This document shows, one piece after another, positions 13,788-14,761 of a stretch of DNA of 14,761 nt (positions within the stretch are counted from its first letter, which is position 1; every line of letters starts with the position of its first letter). Source of the DNA: an uncultured Bacteroidales bacterium. GTDB taxonomy: Bacteria > Bacteroidota > Bacteroidia > Bacteroidales > P3. Made by a program: the position numbers and the translations under genes. Location: NCBI GenBank assembly GCA_946540365.1, contig CAMNIH010000030.1:1-14761 (forward strand), read 5' to 3'. Below the pieces are notes generated by a model, which saw only the letters and a list, made by a program, of their open reading frames with translations, ran no database searches and was not told the origin of the DNA.

Positions 13788-14761
13788 ATGCTGAGTAGAA
13801 TTGACTATAAAGATACATTAGTACAGGCAATGAAGACGGGCATCAACCTGTTCGTAGGTGCAGGTTTTTCTGTATATGCAAAAGATGCCGCTGGCAATCC
13901 ACTGCCTACAGGCAGGCAGTTGTTGAGTGAGCTTCATAAGCATGTCGGACCTGGACAGAGCGACCTTACCCGGTATTGCTCTGTGATGGAACGTAGAAAC
14001 AAAACAGCTCTGTATAGTTATCTGACTACACGCTTTCATGTGGTCTCGTTTGACAACTGTTATCTTTATTTGAATTTAATAAACCTTAAAGGCGTTTATA
14101 CAACAAATATTGATGACCTGATACCACAGGTAATAGCTAAAAATGAAAGTCGATATGTAAACGAGCAGAACGTATATGGAGATTGTGCGAATGAGCAAGG
14201 CATAAACTATCTTCCATTGCATGGCTACATCAAATACCCAGAACAAGGTTATGTGTTCAGTGTTGAGAAGATAGCCACTATCTATAATCAGGCACCAAGA
14301 GTGTGGTCTTATCTTTCTTCAGCTGTCGAGAAGTATCCCACCTTGTTTATTGGGTATGGCCTGAACGATACAGGGGTGATAGAGTCCATCCTGTCGCAGC
14401 AGACTTTTAAGAATGCACAGAAATCAATGTGGATAGTTCTTTACAACCCATCCAAAGACGACATTGATTATTTCGAGGGCCTTGACTTCAACATCATTAT
14501 AGCTGATACAAAGGAGTTCCTACAAGAGATTCCTAAACTGGGCGAACTGAAACTATCAAAGTCAAAACATTCGGATCCTATTGAGACAATCTTCAAGAAT
14601 AATGTTATACCAAAGGACAGTAGGGGCTTGACTCAAAGACCAATTGATGAATTCTATCGTGGGCTACCTCCTATATGGGCAGATATTTTGCGAAACGTCA
14701 TATACAAGACATCGTTCTACAAAGAAATTGAGAATTCCGTATATAGCAAACGCCACACAAT
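13788..14761 (+). CDS. SIR2-domain protein, probable anti-phage defence NADase (5' part)
   Basis: The gene starts at ATG 13788, after an A-rich AAGAAGAAATAAT stretch, and stays open to the window end (324 complete codons), so it is truncated by the edge. The N-terminal domain is SIR2-like: NLFVGAGFS at 20-28 (NAD-binding GAGxS), YTTNIDDL at 104-111 (TTN-x-D), LPLHGY with His145 as the likely catalytic base, and LFIGYGLND near residue 201. Such domains in defence proteins hydrolyse NAD+ and cause abortive infection. Residues after about 285 (RPIDEFYRGLPPIWADIL) resemble the segment that precedes a P-loop/STAND NTPase in SIR2-STAND proteins (Avs5-type); the P-loop itself would lie beyond the window. 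DSR-like or Thoeris-like architectures remain possible. The gene is AT-rich with codon use unlike its GC-rich neighbours, suggesting transfer. Confidence 0.85.
   Translation, partial: MLSRIDYKDTLVQAMKTGINLFVGAGFSVYAKDAAGNPLPTGRQLLSELHKHVGPGQSDLTRYCSVMERRNKTALYSYLTTRFHVVSFDNCYLYLNLINLKGVYTTNIDDLIPQVIAKNESRYVNEQNVYGDCANEQGINYLPLHGYIKYPEQGYVFSVEKIATIYNQAPRVWSYLSSAVEKYPTLFIGYGLNDTGVIESILSQQTFKNAQKSMWIVLYNPSKDDIDYFEGLDFNIIIADTKEFLQEIPKLGELKLSKSKHSDPIETIFKNNVIPKDSRGLTQRPIDEFYRGLPPIWADILRNVIYKTSFYKEIENSVYSKRHT

Noticed and set aside
1..14761. CRISPR array, tRNA or rRNA genes, insertion sequence
   Set aside because: No regularly spaced repeats beyond the heptamer arrays, no tRNA cloverleaf with its TTCGA-type arm noticed, and no transposase motif found by eye.

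Overview
The window looks like a chromosomal segment of a member of the Bacteroidales. Three things point there: a protein ending in a type IX secretion (Por/T9SS) sorting domain, a FimB/Mfa2-like lipoprotein, and promoters of the Bacteroidetes form TTTG-N19/20-TAnnTTTG instead of sigma70 boxes. The left part (about 1-7800) is GC-rich with strong G/C third-position bias, which creates many long false antisense ORFs. The middle is more balanced. The last 1.3 kb is clearly AT-rich.

Layout. 1-1142 (+): the 3' part of a bifunctional formiminotransferase-cyclodeaminase (histidine/folate metabolism). 1224-1346 (+): a 40-residue lipoprotein. 1371-1492: a convergent intergenic region with an intrinsic terminator and a long perfect palindrome made of heptanucleotide repeats. 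1498-4791 (-): a 1097-residue secreted, glycine-rich, beta-helix-like surface protein whose fifth codon region carries an 8-base homopolymer. 4872-5984 (-): peptide chain release factor 2. 6002-6097 (-): a small SRP RNA (ffs), recognised from its helix-8 core, placed immediately upstream of prfB with a good promoter at 6148-6179. 6230-7816 (-): an Omp28-like T9SS cargo. 7909-8784 (+): an M28 metallopeptidase.

From 8964 rightwards there is a promoter and a roughly 190-base leader with tiny overlapping ORFs. It is followed by a same-strand group: UDP-glucose 6-dehydrogenase (9192-10496), a FimB/Mfa2-like lipoprotein (10535-11404), a helical/winged-helix protein (11474-12256) and a UDP-glucuronate 4-epimerase-like enzyme (12361-13410). 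The dehydrogenase and the epimerase together would convert UDP-glucose to UDP-glucuronate and then UDP-galacturonate for surface polysaccharide synthesis.

The most notable feature is at the right edge. At 13788 an AT-rich gene begins, open to the window end, encoding an N-terminal SIR2-like NADase domain (GAGFS, TTNID, LHGY). It is followed by a segment resembling the lead-in to a P-loop/STAND NTPase. This is the architecture of SIR2-based anti-phage defence proteins (Avs5/DSR-like). It sits behind a 377-base AT-rich gap that looks like the edge of an acquired insertion.
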